32,996 bases of DNA from CAYUET01 sp964443875. Its GTDB lineage: Bacteria > Auribacterota > JAFGBW01. Both the position numbers and the translations under genes were made by a program. The stretch lies in the NCBI GenBank assembly GCA_964443875.1, contig CAYUET010000031.1, positions 1 through 32,996 of the forward strand. The letters run 5' to 3'. Under the pieces are notes generated by a model. That model was not told where the DNA came from and did no database searches. It saw only the letters and a program-made list of their open reading frames with translations. Positions 32,668-32,996 of this stretch are shown in pieces (positions within the stretch are counted from its first letter, which is position 1; every line of letters begins with the position of its first letter).

Positions 32668-32996
32668 TAAAGTCCCCTTTCTATAATGACTTCCTGAATC
32701 CCCCATGAAGGAAGCAGATGTCTCAAACACTCCGGACAAAATGCTTTACCCCCTCAATTCTGGCGGGGCCGGGTGTTCGAGGGTATTGGACTGTTTTTAC
32801 ACCTCCGCATGCGACGACTGTCCAGCCCCTGTCCGGATAGTTTAAAAATATACCATATTCACCAGCAATCCGTGAACAATAAAAACTCCAGGCACGGAAA
32901 ATGATTAAAATTCTTATCGGAGCGTTAACCCGAATTTTGCACGTAAGCGACAAATATTCGGGGATGCAATGCCTGTTTGACCCGTTCAAAACAGGC
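32668..32996. other. Right-edge stretch without a supported gene
   Basis: These 329 bases upstream of the small unknown gene hold only a TTG-started 88-codon frame without a ribosome site or recognisable protein features, which I do not call. They contain a CGCATGCG palindrome near 32808 and, ending exactly at the window edge, a hairpin GCCTGTTTGA-CCCGT-TCAAAACAGGC (32971-32996) with one bulged A. Whether that hairpin belongs to a terminator, repeat or element end cannot be decided without the next bases. Confidence 0.4.

Noticed and set aside
32723..32989. 88-codon minus-strand frame at the right edge
   Set aside because: The start is TTG, no ribosome site precedes it, the residue pattern resembles no domain, and the frame is no longer than chance would give.

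Overview
This 33 kb window comes from a Gram-negative bacterial chromosome of moderate GC. The evidence for that is Tat and Sec signal peptides, a YejE-type peptide permease, an FtsK with a full membrane domain, and a periplasmic FMN/Fe-S redox protein. The chemoreceptors and dual-HPt CheA resemble those of Desulfobacterota, Nitrospirota or candidate-phylum lineages, but nothing here fixes the phylum. I see no rRNA, tRNA, CRISPR array, insertion sequence or integrase.

Region 1 (1-7560, minus strand) is a chemotaxis operon. In transcription order it holds a CheY-like receiver, a CheA with two HPt domains, a stand-alone secreted Cache/PDC sensor protein, two tandem methyl-accepting chemotaxis proteins without a recognisable HAMP domain, and the start of cheW, which is cut by the window edge. 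A 436-base non-coding stretch with a perfect 8+8 inverted repeat lies upstream. Region 2 (7997-11026, minus) is one large hybrid histidine kinase with a periplasmic ABC-binding-protein-like sensor.

Region 3 (11156-20804, minus) is the most interesting part. It carries all three components of the functionally unsolved AmmeMemoRadiSam system. A cytosolic radical SAM enzyme follows a GAF-containing PEP-protein phosphotransferase (PtsP). Its stop codon overlaps the start of a 62-residue Tat-signal protein. Next come a GNAT acetyltransferase and an isochorismatase-family hydrolase. Then comes an exported MEMO1-AMMECR1 (B-A) fusion whose stop overlaps the start (4 bp) of an 1152-residue membrane protein. 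That protein joins a degenerate spermidine-synthase-like module, a covalent-FMN-type domain and a NosR/NapH-like 4Fe-4S membrane module. The arrangement suggests an envelope redox system: a periplasmic iron-binding MEMO/AMMECR1 protein served by a membrane FMN/Fe-S electron carrier, with a cytosolic radical SAM enzyme and a small Tat protein as partners.

Region 4 (20914-23902, plus) encodes an oligopeptide-type ABC importer with one YejE/OppC permease and two ATPases, but no binding protein or second permease. Region 5 (24142-27905) has an exported protein built on a nucleoside diphosphate kinase fold, convergent with a membrane GT-C-like glycosyltransferase carrying a discoidin-like domain. 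Region 6 (28075-32159, plus) is housekeeping: ftsK and purH, ended by a 19-bp perfect-stem terminator. The last 840 bases hold one small protein of unknown function and several palindromes. Several genes at divergent or isolated positions lack a Shine-Dalgarno sequence, and two have a promoter-like -10 element about 10 bases from the ATG, which hints at leaderless mRNAs.
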